A stretch of DNA of 64,000 nt from Diplonema japonicum. Taxonomy: Eukaryota; Euglenozoa; Diplonemea; Diplonemida; Diplonemidae. Shown one piece after another: positions 47,334 to 57,752 of the stretch. The notes below the pieces were generated by a model. The model was not told the origin of the DNA. It saw nothing but the letters and a program-made list of their open reading frames with translations, and did not search any database. The position numbers and the translations under genes were made by a program. The stretch spans positions 1-64,000 of the forward strand of contig OZ025729.1 in assembly GCA_964019335.1 (NCBI GenBank), given 5' to 3'. The stretch's first letter is position 1; every line of letters begins with the position of its first letter.

Positions 47334-49271
47334 TTACTTTGTTAAGAAGCTCCCCAGGATGTGGTTTTTGGGAAGTGATGAAGCCGTGATGTTTTGCAAT
47401 CTCGGGCACTTAGACAGAAAGTCATCACCAATTGAGGTAACGTTGGTGAAGGCTCCCAAATCCACGGCTTGCAATCCAGAGCATGAATACAGGAAGCCAC
47501 AGCCAATGGTGGTAACGTTGGTGAAGGATGTCAAATCCACAGTTTGCAGTCCAGAGCATAAATACAAGAAGTCATCGCCAATGGTGGTGACGTTGGTGAA
47601 GGCGGTCAAATCCACGGTTTGCAATCCATTAGTATGTGCTCTTTTCCTTTTCAATCGATTGCTATATACGGTTTGCAATCCAGAACATAAAGACAGGAAG
47701 CCACAACCTATGGTGGTAACGTTGGTGAAGGCTCTCAAATCCACGGCTTGCAATCCAGAGCATGAATACAAGAAGCCATTGCTAATTGAGGTAACGTTGG
47801 TGAAGGCTGTCAAATCCACGGCTTGCAATCTAGAGCAGCAATGCAGGAAGCGATTGCCAATTGAGGTAACGTTGGTGAAGACTGTCAAATCTACGGTTTG
47901 CAAACCAGAGCATGAAGACAGGAAGTCATCGCCAATTGAGGTAACGTTGGTGAAGGCTGTCAAATCCACGGTTTGCAATCCAGAGCATAGAGACAGGAAG
48001 TAATCGCCAATTGAGGTAACGTTGGTGAAGGCTCTCAAATCCACGGTTTGCAATTCAGAACATGAAGACAAGAAGCCATGGCCTATGGTGGTGACGTTGG
48101 TGAAGGCTGTCAAATCCACAGTTTGCAATCCAGAGCATTGAGATAGGAAGCGATTGCCAATTGAGGTAACGTTGGTGAAGACTGTCAAATCCACGGTTTG
48201 CAAACCAGAGCATGAAGACAGGAAGCCATTGCCAATTGAGGTAACGTTGGTGAAGGCTGTCAAATCCACAGTTTGCAATCCAGAACATGAAGACAGGAAG
48301 TGATCGCCAATTGAGGTAACGTTGGTGAAGACTGTCAAATCCACGGTTTGTAATCCAGAGCATGAAGACAGGAAGCCACGGCCTATGGTGGTGACGTTGG
48401 TGAAGGCTCTGAAATCCACGGTTTGCAATCCAGAGCATGAATACAGGAAGCGATTGCCAATTGAGGTAACATTGGTGAAGACTCTCAAATCCACAGTTTG
48501 CAATTCAGAGCATGAAGACAAGAAGCCACGGCCTATGGTGGTGACGTTGGTGAAGGCTGTCAAATCCACAGTTTGCAAACCAGAGCATGAAGACAGGAAG
48601 CGATCGCCAATGGTGGCAACGTTGGTGAAGACTGTCAAATCCACGGTTTGCAACATTGACTGTGACAGGAAGCCATCGCCGATAGAAGTAACATTGTTAA
48701 GGAAACTCGCATCCCCGAAGCTGATGGACGATGAGCCAAGGAGGCTAAGGAAGTTGTCACCAATGGTGTTGAGCCCCAACTTCAAATCGAGAGACTCCAG
48801 GGTGTCAAGCCGGGAAATGCTACCACGAAGAAAATTATCACCAATGTCCCTGACGCGGTTTGCAGAGTCGGTGACAACAAGGCTCCGAAGTCCAGAAGGG
48901 AGGTCCACCTGCCCAATGCACACCGCCTTGTCTGTCGAATCTCCCACATCGACTTCAAGAACCAGCTCAGGGTCTGCCACCACAAGCCTTTCAAGCTCCA
49001 GTTTCGCTTCAGGACTCTCCTTCAGCTCAGTCAGCCCTACCACTGTGCCAGGAACCACATCGACAACAGCCCCCTCCACAAGCTCGATCCCCTGAACATC
49101 TTCATCCCCAAACCTGCTCAGCACCTTTCCCTCCCAAACCAGTTTGAACATCCTTTCAAGCAAACCAGCAGCACACACCGCTTTCCTGTACAGGCTTCCT
49201 ACTGTCTCTGTCCCAGCCACCTCCACATCGTGAACCCCTGCTTTCGTCTTCACAAACACTGTGATGCTCAT
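47334..49271 (-). CDS. Ubiquitin-like + BspA-type LRR protein C, largest member
   Basis: A 645-residue protein. Residues 1-75 are ubiquitin-like (SITVFVKTKAGVHDVEVAG, ETVGSLYRKA, FKLVWEGKVL). The linker is LVVADPELVLEVDVGD. About 19 LRRs of exactly 25 residues follow, consensus VDLTxFTNVTSIGxxFLxxC plus SGLQT. The 75-bp units are so alike in DNA (gtaacgttggtgaag, caaatccacggtttgcaa) that recent unequal exchange or gene conversion is likely. One repeat carries an 18-residue insert (YSNRLKRKRAHTNGLQTV). BspA-type LRRs in other protists are often surface proteins, but here there is no signal peptide and the ubiquitin-like head suggests a cytosolic role. The leader is A-rich (GAGCAG, then AAGAAAATAAAATG). 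Confidence 0.85.
   Translation of the reverse strand: MSITVFVKTKAGVHDVEVAGTETVGSLYRKAVCAAGLLERMFKLVWEGKVLSRFGDEDVQGIELVEGAVVDVVPGTVVGLTELKESPEAKLELERLVVADPELVLEVDVGDSTDKAVCIGQVDLPSGLRSLVVTDSANRVRDIGDNFLRGSISRLDTLESLDLKLGLNTIGDNFLSLLGSSSISFGDASFLNNVTSIGDGFLSQSMLQTVDLTVFTNVATIGDRFLSSCSGLQTVDLTAFTNVTTIGRGFLSSCSELQTVDLRVFTNVTSIGNRFLYSCSGLQTVDFRAFTNVTTIGRGFLSSCSGLQTVDLTVFTNVTSIGDHFLSSCSGLQTVDLTAFTNVTSIGNGFLSSCSGLQTVDLTVFTNVTSIGNRFLSQCSGLQTVDLTAFTNVTTIGHGFLSSCSELQTVDLRAFTNVTSIGDYFLSLCSGLQTVDLTAFTNVTSIGDDFLSSCSGLQTVDLTVFTNVTSIGNRFLHCCSRLQAVDLTAFTNVTSISNGFLYSCSGLQAVDLRAFTNVTTIGCGFLSLCSGLQTVYSNRLKRKRAHTNGLQTVDLTAFTNVTTIGDDFLYLCSGLQTVDLTSFTNVTTIGCGFLYSCSGLQAVDLGAFTNVTSIGDDFLSKCPRLQNITASSLPKNHILGSFLTK
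47360..48690 (-). repeat. 75-bp coding tandem repeat
   Basis: About 17 consecutive 75-bp units (for example starts at 47941 and 48016) code for the 25-residue LRR. Many units differ at only a few bases. Confidence 0.9.
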
Positions 49272-49397
49272 TTTATTTTCTTCTGCTCTTATTTATATCC
49301 TCCCAATCCCCCTGAGCACGAAATTCTATTGAAGAATACCTTTTTCTTTTTTTTTTTTTTTTTTTTTTTTTTTGGTATACTATTTGTTGAAATACAA

Positions 49398-49490
49398 GGT
49401 TGCCCTCCAATGCATTTATGTGCAAAAGCGACACAGACATGAGCTTGTTGGGGTCGATGCCAAGTGCCAGTAGCTCATTCAGTCCTTCGC
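49398..49490 (-). pseudogene. Fragment of the ankyrin gene at 44.85-44.95 kb
   Basis: 'aaggttgccctccaatgc', 'tttatgtgcaaaagcgacac', 'agacatgagcttgttggggt' and 'gccagtagctca' match the ankyrin gene (44848-44935) with few changes. It is flanked by T-rich sequence and unrelated DNA, so it is a displaced gene piece. Confidence 0.85.
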
Positions 49491-49799
49491 ACTCCTTATC
49501 GGCCAGACTGACCAGACTGACCAGACTCGAAAATTTTCTGCAATTTTTGACACACCTGCAAACACTTTTTTTTCAAATATTTTTGGACAATGATTTTTTT
49601 TTTTTTTTTTTTTTTTTTTCTTCTTCTTCTTCTTCTTCTTTGTACCAGACATGCACAGCTACTCTGGTGCACTGCAGCTGCAGGTATGTACATATGTCTG
49701 GAAATGTTGTATTTGGATGTAACCCGGCTGTGGTGATCAACGTGGAATGCAGAAGAAGCTACAACCCAGCCGCGGTGAGAGATATATGAGTTAAAGGAC

Positions 49800-50009
49800 C
49801 TGCACAAGACTACTTGATTACAGGGGGTACACCACAGCCGAGTTGTAGCTTCTTCTGCGGTCTGTGTTGTTTCCATAATCACTGTGGCCAAGCTGTAGCT
49901 TCTTCTGTGTTCCATGTCATGTCCTTAATGTGTGCAGTGTTCAGCTCAACCCCATCCAGGGCATCCCAGGTAACCAGATTCTGCTCAAAAAAAGGTAAGG
50001 AATTCCTTA

Positions 50010-50043
<34 letters not shown>

Positions 50044-50540
50044 CCTATTGTCCTTAATCACCACAGCCGGGTTGTAGCTTCTTCTGCATTCTGTGTTGTG
50101 TCCTTAATGTGTGCAGTGTTCAGCTCAACCCCAGCCAGGGCATCCCAGGTAACCAAGATTCTGCTCATGCAGGGGTGGGTCGTTTTGTTCCCTTCCACCA
50201 AACTGAATAGTCGGAACTTGGTGGAACGGCAGAACTGGAACTTGGCAGACAGGGCTCTAACCTATTTTTTTTTTTTTTTCTTTTTTTTTTTCCCCTTTTT
50301 TTTTTTTTTCTTTTTTTTTCCTCTTTGCATCATCAAGGTTGAAAGTGGTGACTATATCACCACAACACTGACAGCACAATATTCCATGTCGTGTCCTTAA
50401 TGTGCAGTGTGCAGCTCAACACCAGAGCATCTGCAATACGTTCCTCCACTCAGGTGCTACCAGTGATGACCAATGTGGAGGTCAACCACGAACAACACAT
50501 CTGATGTACTTCTTATATTTCCATGTTATCCCCACCACCT
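49800..50540. repeat. Dispersed NAEEAT-type repeat copies, CpG-poor
   Basis: At least three partial copies of the 105-345 repeat ('acttgattacagggggta', 'gttgtagcttcttctgc', 'ccaggtaaccaagattctgc', 'aacaacacatctgatgtact'). Bases that are CG in the copies at 105-345 and 43.7 kb are TG or CA here. Confidence 0.8.
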
Positions 50541-50586
50541 GAAAAAGGAAAGTAAACTCTTCACACTCACCATTGAAAGGATGGCT

Positions 50587-52121
50587 TCAAGACAGATATT
50601 GAAGATGTAGAGGGCATGTGCAGGATAGGTGTAGGAACAGACCATGGAAAAAACACACATCATGTAAAGATGTGCTTGGCTTGTCTGCCAACTGCTCCTC
50701 AGTCAGGACCCACTCCACCCTCCAGGGGAGACCACCAAGCAATGTCACAATGTCATCAACTACATTGTTAAAGATAAAACCTGTTGCCTTCCTATCCCTG
50801 AGGGTGAAAAAGACCAGCATTGGGTCTGTCTTCATCACCACTGCTTTGCCTCTCTCCCTCATCTCTACCCATCTGCACATAACTCTCAAACAAGCATAGG
50901 CCTCCAAAACGTGAATTGGCTCACCCTGCTGTGTCCACTTGAACTGGCCAACCTCACCACAGTCGACTGCAGAATGAAGGCCCCTCCCTTCATTGAGGCA
51001 TCACTCCACAGGGCAGTGTTGGTCAGTCCCATCCCATCCCCTAAAACGGAATACGGGCCTGGATGGGACTCACAGGACTCCACGGGACGGGACTCGACAG
51101 GACTCACGGGACTCACAGGACTCATGGGACTCTCCCCAACACTGTCATTATTTTTGATAGTTTTGCAACTTTTTTTTTTTTTTTTTTTTTTTTCCCTTTG
51201 GAAAATGGGGAAAAAAAAAAGAGAAAAAAATCCTTGATTTTTTTTGACATACATAATGTGTTTACCTTTTTTTTTTTTTCCTTCTTTTTTTTCTTGTCTT
51301 CTCACATTTTTTCACACACCTAAGCCAAGCTGTTGTTTCTGCTTTCTGCATCAAATGTTGTATTTTGATGTAATAGAAAAGGGGGGAAATAATAAATAAT
51401 ATGTACAAGAGGAGGGTATGTTTATACAACCTGTGTAAACAGATTGGTTCCTTGCTTTCAGCACCATGCCCCTAATGTGCAATGTACAGCTCAACCCCTG
51501 CATTGCACTGCCTGTTTGTTGCACAAATTTTCATGTTATCCCCCCCCCCCCTACCTGAAAATAATAGAAAGGAGATAAATATATGAGTTAAAGGAGGCCG
51601 GTGTTGGCAGCACCCTGCACAAGAACTGTCTACTTGATTACAGGGGGTGCACCACAGCTGAGTTGTAGCTTCTTCTGCGTTCTGCATCGTTTCCTTAATC
51701 ACCATGGCCAGGATGTAGCTTCTTCTGCATTCTACATCATGCCCTTAATCACTGCAGCCAGGTTGTAACTTCTTGCATTCCGTGTCATTTCCTTAACCAC
51801 CACAGCCGGGTTGTAGCTTCTTCTGTGTTCTGCGTTGTGTCCTTGATCACCACAGCCGAGTTGTAGCTTTTTGTGTTCTGTGTCATTTCCTTAATCACAA
51901 TGGCCAGACAGCCAGGTTGTAGCCTCTTCTGCATTCCATGTCGTGTCCTTAATGTGTGTGGTGTTCAGCTCAACCCCAGCCAGGGTGCCCCAGGTAACTA
52001 AGATTCTGCACTTGTGTGGTTTGCTCAGTGATGACAGATAAGGAGGTCAACAGTGAACAACACATCTGATGTTTTTCTTATATTTTCATGTTATCCCCAC
52101 CACCTGAAAAAGAAGATAAAA

Positions 52122-52171
<50 letters not shown>

Positions 52172-54165
52172 AACAGTCAGCACCCCTATGCACACTGAAA
52201 TTTTATTGTTTTTTTTTTCCTTTTTTTTTTTCCTTTTGTATATTGTGCACCAGGAGGTGCATTGTGACACCTGCTTTTCCCTGTGCAGCATAGTGGTACA
52301 TGTTATAAAACATGTGCTGTGTTGTGCACCCTGTGTTGCATACATCATGTGTGTCGAAAATTTGCAGTGTTGGGGTGGTTTGTAGGCCAACACTGCCCAT
52401 CCCTTTTTTTACTTTTTTTTTTTTGCATTGTACTTTTCTTGCAAAGGCCTCTTTTTAATATTTTTTTCAAAGCAGTCCCCTAAGTCCCCTCCAGACCCCT
52501 GAAAATTTCAGGGGACTCCTGTCCTGTCCCTTGGAGTCCCCTGAGTCCCTTGAGGGTCTGGACCAACACTGCACAGGGTCTCTTCCCATTCAAACTCTAC
52601 CTGCCTGACATCCACTGGGCTGTTTTCCACAATTGCAGCAATGACCCACTGCACATCCTTCATTGCTGCAGCCCACCATGTCACCCTGCTCTCCCAGCTT
52701 TCTTCACCACTACCTAGCTTCCTTGTATGCCTTGAGATCCACTGTTTCATGTGAATCACCTTCAAATGACTGATGTCAAGGGCCCTCATACCCCACATGA
52801 TGGCCCCTAGCACCTTCCATGTGGCCCTCAGTGTAAATTTTGTTGGTGCCATGAGGAACAATGCTGCTGCATCTGTAAACTTGCTTACCCATGACTGCTT
52901 CAGCAACACCAGCTTCTCCTTCAGGTCCAGCTGCCTCCCTCTGCTTTGGACAATGGTCTTCTTCCTTGAAAACAGCACCACAATGTACAGCTGTCTGCTT
53001 CAGCACACTAACCAGGCCAGCCACATCCTCCTTCTGTTCTGCATACAGGACAAAGTTGTCAATAAAACAAGTGCACCAGCCTTCATCCTTCGTGCCCTCA
53101 CACAAGCCTCACTTGCCAACAATGCTGCCACACTCTGTGCCACCCACACACTCCATGACCAGCCCATTGCCAGCACAACCAACCAGTACCATCCTGCAAC
53201 TGTACACAATGCAAAATACTCACAGAGGGGCCAAGCTCCAATCTGGTAGAACCATGATTTCCCATCCAGCTGCACAACATACTCGTTTTTCCTAAAGTAA
53301 TTCTCAATTACTCAGGGAGTACCACCTTGAAGAACAGGTGCGAGAAAGGGTCAAGGGAGGACCAGAAAGCTTTTTCTTTCATCCCTCTCTGCTTTTGTTT
53401 TACTTTTTATTCATACTTTAAAGGGGAAAGGGAAACTCAGTTGCACCCCATAACCCACAGGCACCTTCTGAAGCAGTCCCAGGTATAGGTACTCACCACC
53501 ATCTCCTTCACATCAGCAACAGATGACAGATCAACTGATGGAGGGTCCCTCTGTGCATTGCCCACCAGCAATGTATCCACCACCAGCCTCCTCTTCCCAC
53601 TTGGCTTTGGAACTGTGAACACTTTCACCATGTTTTTCACCTTCTCATCTGACCATCCCTTCTTCTCCAGCACACCTGCCTCCTCCAGCTGCCGACTTCT
53701 TTCCTGGCACCCCTACTGGCCAGAAATCTTCATGAGTGGGTAGAAACATGAGGAACAATGGCCTTCATTGCTGCCATGAACTTGGCATACTTCAGCACCA
53801 CAAACATCTTTCTCCCCTTCACAGCTTCCACATGCTCCAGCACCTTGTCCTTCCACTCTGCAGTCACCTCAACCTCCTCTTCTGTCTTCTTCTTGCCACA
53901 ATTGGTCTTGCCTACCTTGACAGTGAACCTTAACCTTAGGGACGTCACTGTGTTCTTGACCACAACAATCTGCCAGCTGTAGGACATCTGAGAAGCACAG
54001 TGCCATCAACCACATCTGTGCATCCAGCCCCCTGACCAGGCTCTTCACCTCCAGCATCATCAGCACCTTTGCTTGTGTCTGTGGCTGCCTTGCCCCTTGG
54101 CACTCCATTGAGTCAATGTACCACCTTAGGCCCTGTAGCTTCTCTTCCTTGCTGAACAATGCCAC
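50587..54165 (-). pseudogene. Decayed retroelement: reverse transcriptase and RNase H-like remains
   Basis: Scattered minus-strand frames are in the order of a reverse transcriptase followed by a later domain. FTVPKPSGKRRLVVDTLLV (53.6 kb) is like the RT VPKxSGKxRLVxD motif. LDGKSWFYQIGAWPL and AMGWSWSVWVAQSVA (53.2 kb) fit the palm region. CFIDNFVLYAEQKEDV (53.06 kb) sits where the YLDD box should be. ALWSDASMKGGAFILQ (51.0 kb) looks like an RNase H start, and TGFIFNNVVDDIVTLLGG follows at 50.7 kb. The order and style recall DIRS/VIPER-like elements, but I see no tyrosine recombinase. Many stops, T runs and repeat insertions break it. CG is almost absent. Confidence 0.6.
51590..52110. repeat. 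50-bp minisatellite inside the dispersed repeat
   Basis: About six head-to-tail units of about 50 bp, 'caccacagccgggttgtag', 'cttcttctgcgttctgcgtt' and 'gtgtccttaat'. On the minus strand the unit codes for about 17 residues around IKDTTQNAEEATTRLW. A last block matches 180-345. Confidence 0.8.
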
Positions 54166-54199
54166 TGCTGAGGTTATGGAACGAGCATATCCAGCCCTT

Positions 54200-55488
54200 G
54201 CTTTTTTTTTTTTTTTTTAAATAAACCTCTTTTTTTTTTGGCTGGCCAAGCCCTCTCCTTTCTTTTTCTCCCTCCCTGGCCTCTGATCAACCCCAGGAAC
54301 CATGAGCCTCCTTGTGTAGAGGAGGGTGCTGACCAGGTGGTCAATCTCCAGACAGTGTTGTTATGGGAAAAAACCCAGGGGGGTGGGGGGGCAAAAAAAA
54401 TTTTTTTTTCTAGGGACCCTCACTCATTTAGCACCCTCAAAACAGACTTTTTTGGAAATTTTTAGCCAAAAAAAAAATTTTTTTTTCCCAGGGGACCCCA
54501 AACTTGGGGTCATTTTTGACCCCAAAATTTTTTTTCTGGAAAAAGCCAAAAATCATGAAATTTATATTAAAAACACCTTAAAAACCCATTTCTGCAAACC
54601 AAAAAGTTCAGAAAGGTGTTTAGGTGGAATACACATCTCTAAACTATATTCTGAAGTAAAAAGTAAGTAAAAATCCAAAAGTTTCAGGGGGGTAACTCAT
54701 TCTCATAACAATGGGAGGGCAAAAAATAATTTTTTTTTTTTTGAACACCCAATTTGGTCCTGAAAATGGAATTCTGAACAGCCAATAGAAAGTTTTGACC
54801 CCACTTGGACTAAAAAAAATCTTTCAAAAATCACTTCAGGAATTTTCCTTAGGGTCTAAATGGCCACCTGAAAATCACAAAATCAAGCTTCATTTTAGAA
54901 TGGTATTTTTGGAATTTTGGCCTAATTTTGGGTGATGATAAGCAAAATGCTCCTTGAAGTAGGTTTCCCAGCTGTGGTTACCTAATTGAATTTTTTTTTT
55001 CTTCAAGGAATCAACTTTGTTCTGAAAATTTAAGATTTATATCATTCTAGCACCTTGTAACTCACTTTTCAGGAAACACACAATTTCACACATTTGAATT
55101 TATTCTTTAGTTTTTTTCTGAACCTATTTAATTTTTAAACCTAATAAAGAATGTGTAAATCTCCTAATCAAGATTTTTTAGTACCAGTGTTGCCAAAATG
55201 GGTTGGAAATTAAAGTACCCAGCTGTGGTTACTTAATCAAAAAAGAATTTAATAGTCCATTTAACCATGTATTCAAACCTTTTACCCTTACTTGGTTTTT
55301 TTTGTGGAATTTATTTCATTTTTTCGGTTCTTTGCCAGCAATAGCAGTCTTTCCTCTTGGCTGCAATCTCCTTCACCTCCAGTACTTTGCCAACAATAGC
55401 AAAGTGTGTCAGTGTGGCACCTTCTTCACCTCAATCCTAGGACCTTTCAACCCAATATTGCCAGCCATGCCCCCTTTCCACCCAAGGT
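54200..55488. other. Strand-switch region, no gene
   Basis: A/T-rich, CpG-poor sequence with A-run/T-run pairs (near 54395 and 54470). No readable frame. Confidence 0.6.
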
Positions 55489-57093
55489 AGGCTATCAGGT
55501 AGTCTTTTCTGACAGATTTGCTGGTTCTATTGGGGTGTCTTATTGGGTTAGGTTATTTTTTAAAACAACCTGCCAATAAAGTACAGCAAAAACAGGGGGG
55601 GAAATACAAAGAATGAGAAAGGTAAGTTATAAAGGAAAGAAAAATGACAGATGGACCATTACTAGGCCAAGTACAGGTGCCCTTTGTGAAAAAAATCTTA
55701 TTTTCTGAGGTAAAATATCACTTTTCAGGTGTTTTTGACAATTTCTTTTGTGAGGAAAAAAATTCTTTGGGCACTTTTTTTTTGACACATGACCATCTCA
55801 CTTTCACTATTAGCCTCATTGAGGTCTAGAATAGGTATTTTTGAGGGAAAAAAAATTTCTTTTTGAGAAAAAATCAATCTAAGGGTGTTTTTGGCCACTT
55901 TTTTTGGGAGGAAAAACAATTTTTTTGGACACTATTTTTTTTTTTTTTTTCCAGCACTGCACCCAATAAAGTACAGTAAAAAAAAAGGGGGGTAAATACA
56001 AAGAATGAGAAGGGTAAGTCATAAAGGAGAGAAAACCAACAGATAGACCATTACTAGGCCTGATATAGGTACCCTTATGGAAAAAAATCAATTTTTCTGA
56101 GGTAAAAAACCACTTTTCAGGTGTTTTTGACCACTTGTTCATGTGAAAAATAATTTTTTTTGGGCACCTTTTTTTTTTGACCCCCAAACTTCTCACTTTC
56201 ACCCCACTTCACTAAAAGCCTCTATTAAGGCCTAGGATAGGTACTTTTGAGAAAAAAAAATTTTTTTTTTGAAAAAAAATCAATTTTTGGGTGTCTTTGA
56301 CAACTTTTTTTGGGTGGAAAAAAATTTTTTTTGGACACTATAAAAAAAATTTTTTTTGCCCCCCCCACCCCCCACCCCCCTGGATTTGCCCCCCCATGCC
56401 CCCCTGAAAATCTTGGGGGGGCAACCCATTCTTGTAACAACACTGCTATCAGGTAGTCTTTTCTGACAGATTTTCTGGTTCTATTGGGGTGTCTTGTTGG
56501 GTTAGGTTATTTTTTAAAACAACCTGCCAATAAAGTACACGGGGGGGAAATACAAAGAATGAGAAAGGTAAGTTATAAAGGAAAGAAAAATGACAGATGG
56601 ACCATTACTAGGCCAAGTACAGGTGCCCTTTGTGAAAAAAATCTTTTTTTCTGAGGTAAAATATCACTATTCAGGTGTTTTTGACAATTTTTTTTGTGAG
56701 GAAAAAAATTCTTTGGGCACTTTTTTTGACCCATGACCATCTCACTTTCACTATTAGCCTTATTAAGGTCTAGAATAGGTATTTTTGAGGGGAAAAAAAT
56801 TTTTTTTTGAGAAAAAATCAATTTAAGGGTGTTTTTGGCCACTTTTTTTGGGAGGAAAAACAATTTTTTTGGACACTTTTTTTTTTTTTTCCAGCACCCC
56901 ATGCACCCAATAAAGTACAGTAAAAAAAAAGGGGGGTAAATACAAAGAATGAGAAGGGTAAGTCATAAAGGTGAGAAAACCAACAGATAGCCCATTACTA
57001 GGCCTGATATAGGTACCCTTATGGAAAAAAATCAATTTTTCTGAGGTAAAAAACCACTTTTCAGGTGTTTTTGACCACTTGTTCATGTGAAAT
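55489..57093. repeat. Tandem duplication of about 0.95 kb with internal sub-repeats
   Basis: 55489-56147 recurs at 56449-57093, for example 'ctatcaggtagtcttttctg', 'gacagatggaccattactag' and 'cttttcaggtgtttttgac'. Each unit holds two related halves starting near 'caataaagtaca' (55574, 55964, 56528, 56908). On the minus strand these read (C)TGTACTTTATTG, like the SL 3' end. Confidence 0.85.
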
Positions 57094-57113
57094 AACTATT
57101 TATTGCCAACAAA

Positions 57114-57215
57114 TAATGAGTCATTATTTAACTCGAGTTCCCGAATTTTTTGCACGAGGGCCTGCAGGGCCCGAGTGCAAAAAAACGGGTAACGAGTGTT
57201 AAATAATGGCTCATT
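57114..57215. repeat. Long imperfect palindrome
   Basis: 'cattatttaactcgagttcc' and 'ttttttgcacgagggcc' are mirrored by 'gggcccgagtgcaaaaaa' and 'gagtgttaaataatgg' around a tgca centre at about 57162. It could form a cruciform or a stable RNA hairpin. Confidence 0.8.
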
Positions 57216-57230
57216 TGGCGGCAAGTAAGT

Positions 57231-57667
57231 CGTTTTATTTCACTCTTCGTCATTTGAGTCACTCACTCTTCACTGCTTTCACTGCTGTTTTTTTTCACAC
57301 AGGTCAGCTTTTTGGGGATTTTCCTAAGGTAATACAGGGTAGCTATTTCGCCGTGGCATTTAAAGGGGAAGTAAGGCACTTATTCCCACTTTTAAGGGCT
57401 GGAATGGCCTCAGATGGCCAAAAATAGTCAAAATACCCCCACCCCAAAAAAATTTTTCAAGGGGTTGGGTGCATTTTTTTCCACGACAAGACCCATTTTT
57501 TCACTCTGAAGGGCCATTATTTAACTGCAAAATCTCATTATTTAACTAGTTAAATAATGGCGATTTCGCGTTAAATAATGGCCGTTTCGCGTTAAATAAT
57601 GGCCATTTCGCGTTAAATAATGAGGCCCCTAGTGAGTGAAGAAAATGACGAAGAGTGAAATAAAATA
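57231..57667. mobile_element. MITE-like element with 23-bp terminal inverted repeats
   Basis: Both ends read ttttatttcactcttcgtca followed by ttt, inward from each side, with weaker symmetry beyond (tcactcact). Inside is a 21-bp tandem repeat (gttaaataatggccgtttcgc, about three copies near 57550-57620). It has no coding capacity. It lies 85 bp upstream of the first plus-strand gene. Confidence 0.8.
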
Positions 57668-57752
57668 ATTTTTTTTGGGCACCTTTTTTTTTTGATGTGC
57701 AATGTGCTTTCATTCACTGGTATACCTTACTTAGTGTGGGAACTCCTTGAAT

